A DNA stretch of 64,000 nucleotides from positions 96,727 to 160,726 of the forward strand of contig CAVYOD010000018.1 in the NCBI GenBank assembly GCA_963770045.1. Reading direction: 5' to 3'. Position numbers and translations under genes: made by a program. Origin of the DNA: CAVYOD01 sp963770045 (GTDB lineage: Bacteria > Acidobacteriota > Aminicenantia > Aminicenantales > CAVYOD01). Under the pieces are notes generated by a model. That model did no database searches, had not been told where the DNA came from, and saw only the letters and a list, made by a program, of their open reading frames with translations. Positions 55,557 through 64,000 of the stretch are shown piece by piece (the first letter of the stretch is position 1; each line of letters begins with the position of its first letter).

Positions 55557-55594
55557 GTGCTATGATAGGACTTTGGAGAAGCGACGCAGGCGGT

Positions 55595-55756
55595 ATGAAA
55601 AACACACGATGCCCGTTCCGGCTGATTTTCGCCGTGTTTTTTTTGATGGTTTTCCGGTTTTTTGCCTCGCCTGGACTCATTGCCTCGGAAAAAGAAAAGC
55701 TCCCGGCCAAAGTCAGCCTGGCCAAATGCCTGACCCTGGAAGGGGATCTCAAATGA
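55595..55756 (+). CDS. Possible small exported peptide preceding mnmA
   Basis: 53 codons with an N-terminal hydrophobic segment (FRLIFAVFFLMVFRFFA) and a polar tail. The stop overlaps the mnmA start by ATGA, suggesting real translational coupling, but there is no family match and no strong ribosome-binding site. An extended -10 (TGCTATGAT) lies 30 bp upstream. Confidence 0.35.
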   Translation: MKNTRCPFRLIFAVFFLMVFRFFASPGLIASEKEKLPAKVSLAKCLTLEGDLK

Positions 55757-56844
55757 AACGTAAGAAGGTCGCCGTCGCCATGAGCGGGGGAGTGGACTCC
55801 TCTGTCGCCGCGGCGCTCCTCTGCGAGCAGGGGCACGAGGTCATCGGGGTGACGATGAACCTTTTCTCCCTCCCCAAGGAATTTTGCCGATCCGACGACC
55901 TCCGCAGTTGCTGCGGCTGGAAGTCAGCCGAGGACGCCCAAAGAGTGGCCATGGCGCTCGGGATTCCTCACTACGTGGCCGATTTCAGGAAGGATTTTGA
56001 GCGCACCGTGATCGCGGATTTCTGCGCCGAGTACGGCCGGGGCCGCACACCCAACCCTTGCCTCCGCTGCAACGAACACATCAAGTTTGAGCTCTTTTTC
56101 AATAAGGCCAAAAAGCTCGGCGCGGAGACAGTGGCGACCGGCCATCATGCCCGGATCGAATTGGACCAGGATTCCGGCCGCTATCTCCTCAAAAAGGGCA
56201 AGGACCAGAGAAAAGACCAGTCCTATTTCCTCTACACCCTGACCCAGACCCAGCTTGCCTCAGCGCTGATGCCGGTCGGCGAGCTCACCAAAAAAGAGGT
56301 CCGGGAAAGGGCCCGTCGGTTGGGGTTGCCTGTCGCCGAGAAGGCTGAAAGCCAGGAAATCTGCTTTGTCCCAGGGGACAATTACGCGGAGTTCTTGAGA
56401 TCAAGAGTTCCCGATGCTTCGCGGCCCGGCCCGATCGTCGACCTGGAGGGACGCATCCTTGGCGAGCACAAAGGGATCATCTCCTACACCGTCGGCCAGC
56501 GCAAGGGCATGGGGATCGCTTCTTCCCGTCCGCTCTACGTTCTGGCCATCGATCCCCTGACCAACATGATCACTGTGGGCCGGAACGAAGACCTCTACAA
56601 AAGAGGGCTCATCGCCTCAGCGGTTCATTTTATTTCGGTCGAAAACCCAGCCGGGCCGCTCGAGACCACGGCCAAAATTCGCTACAAACACCCCGAGGCC
56701 AAGGCCCGGGTGACTCCGGCGCCGGATGGGCGCCTCATCGTGGAATTTGAAAGCGCGCAGCGGGCGATCACTCCGGGCCAGGCCGTGGTATTTTATGAAG
56801 GCGATGTGGTTGTCGGGGGCGGCCTGATCGAATCTTCTTTTTAG
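55753..56844 (+). CDS. mnmA: tRNA-specific 2-thiouridylase MnmA
   Basis: Thiolates U34 of tRNA-Lys, -Glu and -Gln. It has 363 residues: PP-loop AMSGGVDSSVAAALL, catalytic Cys in NPCLRCN and in ESQEICFVP, and GHHARI and KDQSYFLYTL between them. The C-terminal beta-barrel (YTVGQRKGMGI, FESAQRAITPGQAVVFY) is complete. The ATG at 55753 overlaps the short upstream frame. Confidence 0.96.
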   Translation: MKRKKVAVAMSGGVDSSVAAALLCEQGHEVIGVTMNLFSLPKEFCRSDDLRSCCGWKSAEDAQRVAMALGIPHYVADFRKDFERTVIADFCAEYGRGRTPNPCLRCNEHIKFELFFNKAKKLGAETVATGHHARIELDQDSGRYLLKKGKDQRKDQSYFLYTLTQTQLASALMPVGELTKKEVRERARRLGLPVAEKAESQEICFVPGDNYAEFLRSRVPDASRPGPIVDLEGRILGEHKGIISYTVGQRKGMGIASSRPLYVLAIDPLTNMITVGRNEDLYKRGLIASAVHFISVENPAGPLETTAKIRYKHPEAKARVTPAPDGRLIVEFESAQRAITPGQAVVFYEGDVVVGGGLIESSF

Positions 56845-56956
56845 GGGACGTTCCCCAAGGGCACACCCTTTATTTTTCAACCAAGGATATGCTCCAAGGC
56901 CAGCATCCTTAAACGATTTTTGGGATCCCAAGGGTGTCCCCTTGGGGAACGTCCCC
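56844..56956. repeat. REP-like cruciform element
   Basis: Arms of 27 bp, 56844-56870 and 56930-56956, are inverted copies with one mismatch, both built on GGGGACGTTCCCC. A smaller nested hairpin (AAGGAT..ATCCTT) lies in the loop. The final G of the mnmA stop is its first base. A half-copy occurs at 28067. This architecture is like REP/BIME elements mobilised by RAYT transposases; none is in the window. Confidence 0.75.
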
Positions 56957-57014
56957 CAGTTCCGATAGACCCCGTCGCGTTCCTCTGTGAGTTTACAAAC
57001 ATTTTCGAATGCCG

Positions 57015-57043
57015 TTACCCAAATCGTCGATTTTTGATATACT
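57015..57043 (+). promoter_or_regulatory. Promoter of the class II aldolase
   Basis: TATACT -10 with a weak TTACCC -35 and 17-nt spacing, 42 bp before the start codon. Confidence 0.5.
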
Positions 57044-57085
57044 GGGATTACAGCAATTCTTTTAGACAACGAAAGGAGAAGATCC

Positions 57086-58501
57086 ATGCCAACCTCGGCG
57101 CTTAATGTGCTTCTCGATTCTCTGGCCGGGAGCTTGGCCGCGGAGAAGGGCCGGGTTCTGGTCAAAAACGAACTCAATTTGCGCGATAAGGTGGATGGCC
57201 TCATCCACGAAGCCGTGTTCGGCGAAATCGAGGCCAAATCCGCTGCCCGCTGGCTGATCTGGGAGGCCGCCCAGGCTTTGGGCATCCGTCCCGCCTCGAT
57301 CCAAGACTTTTATCTGGCCCGCGGAAGGGGCGAGATCGCCCGATCCTTCACCGTCCCAGCCATGAACCTGCGCATGCTGGCCTACGATTCGGCTCGGGCC
57401 GTGTTTCGCGCCGCCCGCAAGATCGAGGCCGGTGCCATCATTTTCGAGATCGCCAGAAGCGAGATCGGCTACACGGACCAGCGGCCGTCCGAGTACGTGT
57501 CCGCCGTTCTCGCGGCGGCCATCAAGGAAAGATTCCGCGGCCCGGTCTTTATCCAGGGAGATCATTACCAGACCTCCCAAAAAAAATTCAGCCAGGATCG
57601 TGAGGCGGAGCTCAAGACAATCCGGGACTTGATCCTGGAATCCATCGCCGCCGGTTTTTTCAACATCGACATTGACTCCTCGACCCTGGTCGACCTGACC
57701 AAGCCGACCCTCGAAGAGCAACAGAGACTGAATTACGAGACCTGCGCGGAATTCACGCGGTTCATCCGTGAACACGAGCCCGAGGCCACGACGATTTCCG
57801 TCGGCGGCGAGATCGGCGAGGTGGGGCAAAAAAACAGCACGCCCGAAGATCTCGACGCCTTTATGGCCGGCTACAACAAAATCCGGGGCGACATGACCGG
57901 AATCAGCAAGATCAGCATCCAGACCGGGACGAGCCACGGCGGGGTGGTCCTTCCGGACGGGACGCTGGCCAAGGTGGCGATCGATTTTGACGTCCTCAAA
58001 GTGTTGAGCGAGAAAGCGCGACGGCAGTACGGACTGGCCGGGGCCGTGCAGCACGGGGCGAGCACCCTGCCGGACGCCGCCTTCAACAAATTCGTGGAAG
58101 CGGGAACCTGCGAGGTTCATTTGGCCACGGCTTTCCAGACGCTCATCATCGAACACCAGGCGACGCCGGAATCCCTGCGCCAGGAGATGTACGATTGGGT
58201 GCGCAAAAACGCGGCCGATGAGAGAAAACCCAAGGACACCGAGGCCCAATTCCTCTATAAGACGCGCAAAAAGGCCGTCGGTCCCCTCAAGAAACAGTTT
58301 TGGTCTTTGCCCGCCCCGGCGCGGGAGGCGATCGGTGCTAGCCTGGAAAAGCAGTTCTCGTTTTTGTTTGAGCAGTTGGCCGTGGCCGGGACGGCCGAGC
58401 TCGTGACGAGGTTTGTCCAGGCTCCCGAAATCCACCATCCTCTCACCCTCGGGGGCACCAAGGCCGCCAAGGGAGAATCGGTCAGGGGATTGGCCGATTG
58501 A
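57086..58501 (+). CDS. Class II fructose-bisphosphate aldolase-like protein
   Basis: Zinc-dependent aldolase of 471 residues, longer than standard FbaA (about 350). The barrel shows SFTVPAMNLR, the metal-binding FIQGDHYQTS, DIDSSTL, GGEIGEVG, TGTSHGG and VQHGAST. About 100 extra residues at the N-terminus and the C-terminal helical segment are unlike FbaA and match the large class II aldolase variants found in several uncultured phyla. FBP cleavage is likely; a related ketose bisphosphate substrate is possible. AAAGGAG precedes the start. Confidence 0.8.
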   Translation: MPTSALNVLLDSLAGSLAAEKGRVLVKNELNLRDKVDGLIHEAVFGEIEAKSAARWLIWEAAQALGIRPASIQDFYLARGRGEIARSFTVPAMNLRMLAYDSARAVFRAARKIEAGAIIFEIARSEIGYTDQRPSEYVSAVLAAAIKERFRGPVFIQGDHYQTSQKKFSQDREAELKTIRDLILESIAAGFFNIDIDSSTLVDLTKPTLEEQQRLNYETCAEFTRFIREHEPEATTISVGGEIGEVGQKNSTPEDLDAFMAGYNKIRGDMTGISKISIQTGTSHGGVVLPDGTLAKVAIDFDVLKVLSEKARRQYGLAGAVQHGASTLPDAAFNKFVEAGTCEVHLATAFQTLIIEHQATPESLRQEMYDWVRKNAADERKPKDTEAQFLYKTRKKAVGPLKKQFWSLPAPAREAIGASLEKQFSFLFEQLAVAGTAELVTRFVQAPEIHHPLTLGGTKAAKGESVRGLAD

Positions 58502-58535
58502 TCCCAACCGATCCAGAGAATAATAAGGAGGTCAG

Positions 58536-58841
58536 ATGAAAACAACTGTATTGCTGGGGATGTCATTCCTTTTCTTGCTCATGATTTTTAGTGTGAGTTG
58601 CGTTCCCGGGCCGAACAGCGCCGAAAAGACGCCGGACCAGGAGGGCAAGGTGGCCGGATTCTGGAAGGGAATCTGGCACGGCTTGATCTCACCGATCACC
58701 TTTATCATTTCTATTTTCAGCAAGAACATTCGCTTCTATGAGGTCCACAACAACGGCGGCTGGTACAACTTCGGCTTTGTCCTCGGCGCCGGGTTGTTCC
58801 TGGGCGGCGGCATTCTCGGGAAGAAAAAGAGAGGACGGTAG
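58536..58841 (+). CDS. Small lipoprotein with C-terminal membrane segment
   Basis: 101 residues. The signal (LGMSFLFLLMIFSVSC) ends in a lipobox-like SVSC. A hydrophobic stretch (GLISPITFIISIFS) and a Gly-rich one (FGFVLGAGLFLGGGILG) follow, with a basic KKKRGR end. No family is assigned. AAGGAGG precedes ATG 58536; 34 bp separate it from the aldolase stop. Confidence 0.65.
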   Translation: MKTTVLLGMSFLFLLMIFSVSCVPGPNSAEKTPDQEGKVAGFWKGIWHGLISPITFIISIFSKNIRFYEVHNNGGWYNFGFVLGAGLFLGGGILGKKKRGR

Positions 58842-58921
58842 TTGGGGGCCCGGCTTTTTGGCCAAGTCCCTCTGGCCATAACTCTCCCCGAAATTATCCA
58901 TTGCGAAGCCGATTCTAGGAT

Positions 58922-58951
58922 TTGACAGACTCTATCAAGATTTGGTAAAAA
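58922..58951 (+). promoter_or_regulatory. Promoter of the Qrc-like operon
   Basis: Perfect TTGACA (58922-58927), then TAAAAA after 18 nt, about 45 bp before the cytochrome start. Confidence 0.55.
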
Positions 58952-58996
58952 ATAATCAAAGAGTATTAATCTCATAATGGGTTTGGAAATTAACTT

Positions 58997-59481
58997 TTGA
59001 TTTTCTTCAAAAAAATATCTTTGGCTATTTGTGTTCTGGCCTTCTTCCCTCTGGGCGGAAGAAGTGCGATAACCCAACCTCTTGAATTTAATCACAAGAT
59101 CCACAAGGAAAACAAAGTGGATTGCCTGGACTGCCATCCCTATTTTAAGGATCACGACGCGGCTGGCAGGCCGACCCTGGAAACGTGCCAGAACTGCCAC
59201 GCTGAACCGATCGGAAAAAGCGACGCGGAGAAGAACTAATAGAGTTCATAAAGACCGGAAAAGAGATCGAGTGGCGAAGGCTCTACCTGCTCCCCCAAGA
59301 TGTTTATTTTTCTCACCGGCGCCACGTGGTTCTGGCAGATCTGGATTGCACCGTCTGTCATGACAAGATCGGCGAAGCCTCGAGGCCGCCTTCTCGGCAA
59401 ATTAACATTCCCATGAAAGAATGCCTGAACTGCCATAAGGGAAAAAAGGCGAGCACGGATTGTATTGCCTGTCATCGATAA
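58997..59481 (+). CDS. Multihaem cytochrome c (QrcA-like), frameshifted
   Basis: Periplasmic electron carrier of about 161 residues when reconstructed. Five CxxCH haem motifs are present: CLDCH and CQNCH in the first frame, then CTVCH, CLNCH and CIACH after a one-base shift at an AAGAAC stretch near 59236. A signal peptide (FFKKISLAICVLAFFPLGG) opens the protein. The TTG start at 58997 is the most likely. It overlaps none of its neighbours but is followed at once by the molybdopterin-type gene, the same order as in qrcABCD. Confidence 0.78.
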
Positions 59482-61869
59482 ATGAGGAACATCAAGATTA
59501 GGAAATCTGCTGACAGGTCTCCGGGCCTGAAGCTCAGGCGGAGGGACTTCCTTAAACTCGCGGGCGGGATTTCAGCTTATTTGCCTTTTTTCAACTGCTT
59601 TTCAGCCGCCGCGGCCGGAGTTGATTCAATAAAAAATAACTGGACTCCCGGGATTGAGCACTGGGCCCCCGTCTTGTGCCAAGGCTGCCCTGGTGGATGC
59701 GGGCTTCTGGCGCGGTTGATCGACGATCGAATTGTCAAGGTCGAAGGGAACAGTTTTCACCCGCTTAACAGGGGAAAAGTCTGTCCAAGAGGACAGGCCG
59801 TGTTGCAGCTCTTGTATAATCCCGATCGAATTCGTAGTCCTCTTAAGAAGGTGGGTGGCAGGGATTCCGGGAACTGGGAAGTAACAACCTGGGAAGACGC
59901 CTACGCGATTGTTTCCTCCAGGATGATCGAATTGAGGAATTCAGGCAAATCGCACACACTGGTTTTTATGGGACATGATTCCCGCAATACGTCGGATGAT
60001 CTTGTAGCCAGGTTTCTAGAAGCGTATGGGACGCCCAATTACATAAAATTCGATCCCGGGCTGCTCTCAATAAGGCTTATCAACTGACGCAGGGGATTGA
60101 TGATCTCCTGGCTCCTGATCTTGATGAAACCAGGTACGTTTTGTCTTTTGGGGCGGATTTTCTGAACAATTGGCCGACATCTATGGGAAATCAGAGAATC
60201 TACGGAGAAAAAAGATCCAAACGGGCGATAAAAATCGTCCAGATTGAACCGAGGTTTTCGATCTGTGCCGCAAGGGCTGATCGCTGGGTTCCCCTCAACC
60301 TCGGCACCGAAGGTCTTCTGGCCTTAGGGATCGCTTCGATCATAATCAGAGATAAGCTTTATGATCAAGAATTCATAGAAAAATCGGCTTTTCGATTTGA
60401 AGATTTTGTTGACCGGAGCGGCCAAACGCAGATCGGGTTTAAAAACCTCATTCTCAGAGATGTCCGGCTCGACCGTATTTCTGATCTTACAGGCGTTCCC
60501 TTGAGATCGATTATCGAACTGGCCAATGATTTTTCACTCATCAAACCGTCCATCGCTCTTGGGGATTATGGTTTGTCCTATCACTCAAATGGAGTCTTCA
60601 ACGCATTGGCCATCCATTCTCTCAACGCCCTGGTCGGAAATATCGATGCACCCGGAGGCTGCCTCCGTCAGAGGCGAGCTCCTCTCAAAGAATTGCCCCC
60701 CCCCATCTTGGACGCGACAGCCCAAAAAGGACTTTCTCAACCGAGGATTGACGGGCTTTCTGCAGAGGAGGGGAATGGCCGTGGCTTTCGGGTGAAGGAC
60801 TTTGTCAGGAACGTCATGACGGGCCATCCTTACGAGGTCAATTGCCTTTTCCTTTCGAGCAACAGCCAGTTTTTTCCGTCTCTTATCTCTAGGAAAATCA
60901 ATGAGATAGCACACAAGATCCCTTTTATTGTCAGCTTCGCGTCTTTCCGGGATGAAATGAACAGTTTTGCGGATCTCATTCTTCCCGACGTGACTCTATT
61001 TGAGAAGTGGCAGGAGAACCAGGCCCCCTTGTTAAATAAGATTCCGATCGTGGGGGTCAATCAGCCGGTCATAAAACCTCGAGATCAATGCCGTCCTTTT
61101 GAGGATACAGTCATCAATCTGGCGAAGAAAACTGGATCCTCTGTTGCCCGCAATTTTCCATGGGCCGGCTTTAAAGAACTCCTTCTTGACCGGTTGGAGG
61201 GGCTTTTTGCTCAGAAAAGAGGGAGCGTGTTCACTTCCCCTGACGAGGAGTCCGAACTGAGGTTGTTAGAGGAGAGAGGCTGGTGGCAATCCGAGCATGA
61301 ATCTTATTCCTCTTTCCTGAAGGACCTCATGGAAAAAAGGAGGCTGGCTGGATCCGGTTTACCATTTTGGCGAGAGGAGCTTTCTGTATCAGAATTCATC
61401 CCGGAAATTTGAGTTTTTTTCTTCTCTGGACCTCAAGAACATGGGGCCCCGGTTTTCCGGAGATCCCGATCAATATCCCTTTTTCCTTTACCTGTATGAT
61501 CTGCCTTTCACCTCAGACGATAACGGCGAAAACATGCCCTGGTTTCAGGAGGCCTTGGGATTTCGTTTCAAATCCGAATGGGAGGCTTGGGTTGAGCTAA
61601 ATCCTCAAACGGCCAGAGAATATCTTATTCGAGACAACGAAATCATCTGGGTGGAGTCGCCAACCGGCAGGATCAAGGCTCGGGCCAAGATCTTCCCGGG
61701 AATTATGCCCCGAGTCATCGGCCTTCCCCTCGGAAAGGCGGAAGAGACGCCGGGGATGAAAAAATCCAAGAAGCGAGATCATCCTCTGGCCCTGATCGGC
61801 GAAGATTATGACGAAATGACTGGAATGCCTTCTCGATTTTCTACCCGTGTAAAAATCTATAAAGCTTAA
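59482..61869 (+). CDS. Molybdopterin oxidoreductase-like subunit (QrcB-like), frameshifted
   Basis: Large periplasmic subunit, about 795 residues when reconstructed. A Tat signal (RRRDFLKLAGG) precedes a [4Fe-4S] motif C-x2-C-x3-C (LCQGCPGGCGLL) and KVCPRGQ. The frame changes near 60058 and near 61405, both beside short homopolymers. The middle part shows QIEPRFSICAARADRWVPL, NALVGNIDAPGGC and FADLILPDVT. The C-terminal MopB-type beta barrel (GFRFKSEWEAWVELNPQTA) is complete. QrcB of sulfate reducers keeps the fold without the metal cofactor; whether this one binds Mo cannot be told here. Confidence 0.82.
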
Positions 61870-61881
61870 GGAGCCCGAAAA

Positions 61882-62574
61882 ATGACGAGATGGGGGATGG
61901 TTATCGACCTGGACAGGTGCACAGGTTGCCAGGCCTGCGTTGTTGCCTGCAAAGCAGAGAACAATGTCCCTTTCTCAACCCCGGAGCAAGAAAAGAAAAG
62001 AAGAATTATCTCCTGGATGAGCGTTTTGACTTTTATTGAAGGAACCTATCCCACCCCTAAGGAAAGATATCTCCCTCGGCCCTGCATGCACTGTGATAAT
62101 CCCCCCTGTGTCAAGGTCTGTCCTGTGGGGGCGACCTATAAAAACCCGGAGGGAATCGTGGCCCAAGTCTATTCCAGGTGCATCGGTTGTCGGTATTGCA
62201 CAAACAATTGTCCTTATACTCTAAAATATTTCAATTACTCCGCGCCAAGCTGGCCTTCAGAGATGAGGGAATACCTAAACCCGGATGTATCTGAACGTCC
62301 AGCCGGAGTCGTCGAGAAATGCACGTTTTGCCATCATCGGCTCCAGAAAGCCAAAGATAAGGCACGGGCCGAGAAGCGAGAACTCAGAGAAGGAGATTAT
62401 ATCCCCGCCTGTGTCCAAACGTGTCCCACTCAGGCTCTCTATTTTGGCGATCTCGACAATCCCAAGAGTCTTGTCGGTCGTTTGGCCAAGAGCTCAAGGG
62501 CTTTTCGTCTGCTCGAGGAACTGGGAACAGAGCCCAAAGTCTATTATTTAACAGAAGGGGAATGGCATGGATAG
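61882..62574 (+). CDS. 4Fe-4S ferredoxin subunit (QrcC/NrfC-like)
   Basis: Electron-transfer subunit of 230 residues with four [4Fe-4S] sites: CTGCQACVVAC, CMHCDNPPCVKVCP, CIGCRYCTNNCP and the split CTFC..CVQTCP. It bridges the molybdopterin-type subunit and the membrane subunit. There is no signal peptide, as expected for a protein exported or held with its Tat partner. Its 3' end overlaps the NrfD-like gene by 8 bp. Confidence 0.93.
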   Translation: MTRWGMVIDLDRCTGCQACVVACKAENNVPFSTPEQEKKRRIISWMSVLTFIEGTYPTPKERYLPRPCMHCDNPPCVKVCPVGATYKNPEGIVAQVYSRCIGCRYCTNNCPYTLKYFNYSAPSWPSEMREYLNPDVSERPAGVVEKCTFCHHRLQKAKDKARAEKRELREGDYIPACVQTCPTQALYFGDLDNPKSLVGRLAKSSRAFRLLEELGTEPKVYYLTEGEWHG

Positions 62575-64000
62575 AACCGGAGATAAATCCGCGCAGATGG
62601 AGAACGATCTCCTTAGACCAATCACCTCCACAGGGAAAAAGTTTTATCTCACCGTAGCCATCCTCCTGGCGATTATTTTCTTAGGCGTTTTCGCTTGGAC
62701 GACGCAAATCAAGAACGGACTAGGGGTGACCGGTTTGAACCGGCCAGTCTATTGGGGTTTAACCACGAAATTTGTCTTTTTCATCGGAATAAGCCATGCG
62801 GGCACTCTCATTTCAGCTATTCTTCGCTTGGCTCATGCCGAATGGAGACGGGCCATCACTCGGTCTGCGAGGTCATACGGTTCTGGTCCTCTTTTTCGGT
62901 GTGGCCAACGTCGTCACTGACCTGGGGAGACCGGATCGCATATTTTATGTCATTTTCCACGGGCATTTCCGCTCGCCACTCCTCTGGGACGTGGCCAGTA
63001 TCACGTCCTACCTCATCGGCAGCAGCGTCTATCTTTTTTTGCCGCTCATCCCGGATATCGCTCTTCTCAGAGACCGGTTCAAAGGCAGCCTTGGGGATAT
63101 GTCTATCGGGCTCTGGCCGTTGGCTGGACGGGAACAAAAAAGCAATGGAGAATCCTCGAACGGGCGATTTCAGTTATGGCGGTCATAGTCATTCCGATCG
63201 CTGTTTCTGTTCACACGGTGGTGTCCTACGTTTTTGCCATGACCATTCAACCGATGTGGCACAGCACAATTTTCGGTCCGTATTTTGTGACCGGGGCCAT
63301 TTTTTCCGGCATTGCCGCGTTAATTGTTGCCATGGTCATCATTCGCCGGGTTTGTCATTTGGAAAAGTATTTGAAACCCATTCACTTCAATAACTTGGGA
63401 CTCCTGCTGCTGGTAATGAGCCTCCTCTGGTTTTATTTCACCTTCACCGAAAACCTCACATCATTCTATGGAGCTGAACCTTCTCATCTGGCGGTGTTCT
63501 ACGCTAAGCTCACCGGTCCCTATGCTCCCCATTTTTGGATAATGACCATTTTCAATTTGTTGTTTCCGGTGGTTATTCTAGCGAACAAAAAAACAAGGAA
63601 TATTCGAGGAACGCTGATCGCCTCCATCGGCGTTCTCATAGGAATGTGGCTGGAGCGCTATACGATCGTTCTTCCCACTCTTATCAATCCTCGCCTTCCC
63701 TATTCGCAGGGCGTGTATGGCTCAACCTGGGTTGAACTCGCGGTGACAGCCGCCTGTTTTGCGGCGTTTATCCTTCTTTACATTTTGTTCGTAAAAGTGT
63801 TTCCTATCGTCTCTCTCTGGGAGATGAAACAAGGCAAGAGTGCCGGGATTGATGAAACATTAGCTCGAATCACAAGCTATCTTCCGAAATCGGATGAACC
63901 GGAGGTGGCGAAAAACTTTTCTTCTCAGATGAGTTTAAGGTCCAGATCATTGTTTTCAAAAGTCGGAAGCGAAGGCAGAAGCCGGGTGGAAGGAATTATT
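62567..64000 (+). CDS. NrfD/PsrC-like quinone-interacting membrane subunit (QrcD-like), frameshifted and partial
   Basis: Integral membrane subunit that exchanges electrons with menaquinone. It runs off the right edge. The N-terminus has GLNRPVYWGLTTKFVFFIG followed by ISHAGTLISAI. The frame shifts near 62865 (then VLVLFFGVANVVTDLGRPDR) and near 63110 (then WRILERAISVMAVIVIPIAV). After that, HTVVSYVFAM and later hydrophobic segments match NrfD proteins. About ten membrane spans are expected and nine or so are visible. With the three genes before it this forms a Qrc-like complex. Confidence 0.82.

Noticed and set aside
57062..58507. 481-codon minus-strand open frame opposite the class II aldolase
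   Set aside because: Antisense to an intact aldolase with zinc-site motifs, promoter and ribosome-binding site.

Overview
This 64 kb window is bacterial, GC-rich and densely coded on both strands. The protein repertoire suggests a member of the Acidobacteriota/Aminicenantota (OP8) neighbourhood: a CarboxypepD_reg TonB receptor, a GWxTD/TPR secreted protein, S46 and S9 exopeptidases, an M19 dipeptidase, an Oar-like surface inventory and a Qrc-like respiratory operon. That placement is an inference from gene styles, with no marker-gene search behind it. Housekeeping genes present are guaB, secA, uvrB, uvrC, mnmA, feoAB, lipM, sdaAB, a class II aldolase, tRNA-Gly(CCC) and tRNA-Arg(ACG).

Layout. 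0-7.3 kb: a minus-strand block (membrane protein, guaB, secA, a GntR regulator, an M19 peptidase and an amidohydrolase remnant). 7.4-17.2 kb: a TonB receptor, a PLP enzyme, a GT87-type membrane glycosyltransferase, an S46 peptidase and feoAB. 17.5-24.2 kb: a tightly overlapping cluster (ATP-grasp, class III aminotransferase, CDP-alcohol phosphotransferase, Gfo/Idh/MocA dehydrogenase, UPF0104 flippase-like protein, HAD phosphatase) with a convergent nucleotidyltransferase. It looks like an uncharacterised CDP-activated polar-lipid headgroup pathway preceded by a structured leader. 24.3-35.6 kb: uvrBC, CsgG-like, bactofilin, DPP-IV-like peptidase, serine dehydratase, tRNA-Gly and lipM. 35.6-38.7 kb: an ECF sigma/anti-sigma operon with small envelope proteins. 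39.0-46.2 kb: an archaeal-type HMG-CoA synthase/thiolase/DUF35 trio in one run with methylcrotonyl-CoA carboxylase and a methylglutaconyl-CoA hydratase-like enzyme. This links isovaleryl/leucine carbon to acetyl-CoA without a local HMG-CoA lyase. 46.2-53.2 kb: tRNA-Arg, an AT-rich patch, a xanthine-dehydrogenase-type oxidoreductase and an IS110/IS1111 element. 53.2-64 kb: GWxTD protein, mnmA, aldolase and a Qrc-like cytochrome/molybdopterin/FeS/NrfD operon running off the right edge.

Non-coding structure is rich. Nine heptamer-period (7-nt) arrays are scattered between genes, there is a REP-like cruciform with a second half-copy elsewhere, a long imperfect palindrome lies by tRNA-Gly, and a possible bridge RNA sits inside the IS element.

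Caveat: about sixteen single-base frameshifts split otherwise good genes, many at or near homopolymers, while long stretches are completely intact. Most are probably assembly or sequencing indels, so frameshifted genes are reported as whole reconstructed loci. The pathway assignments rest on reading motifs by eye; no database search was possible.
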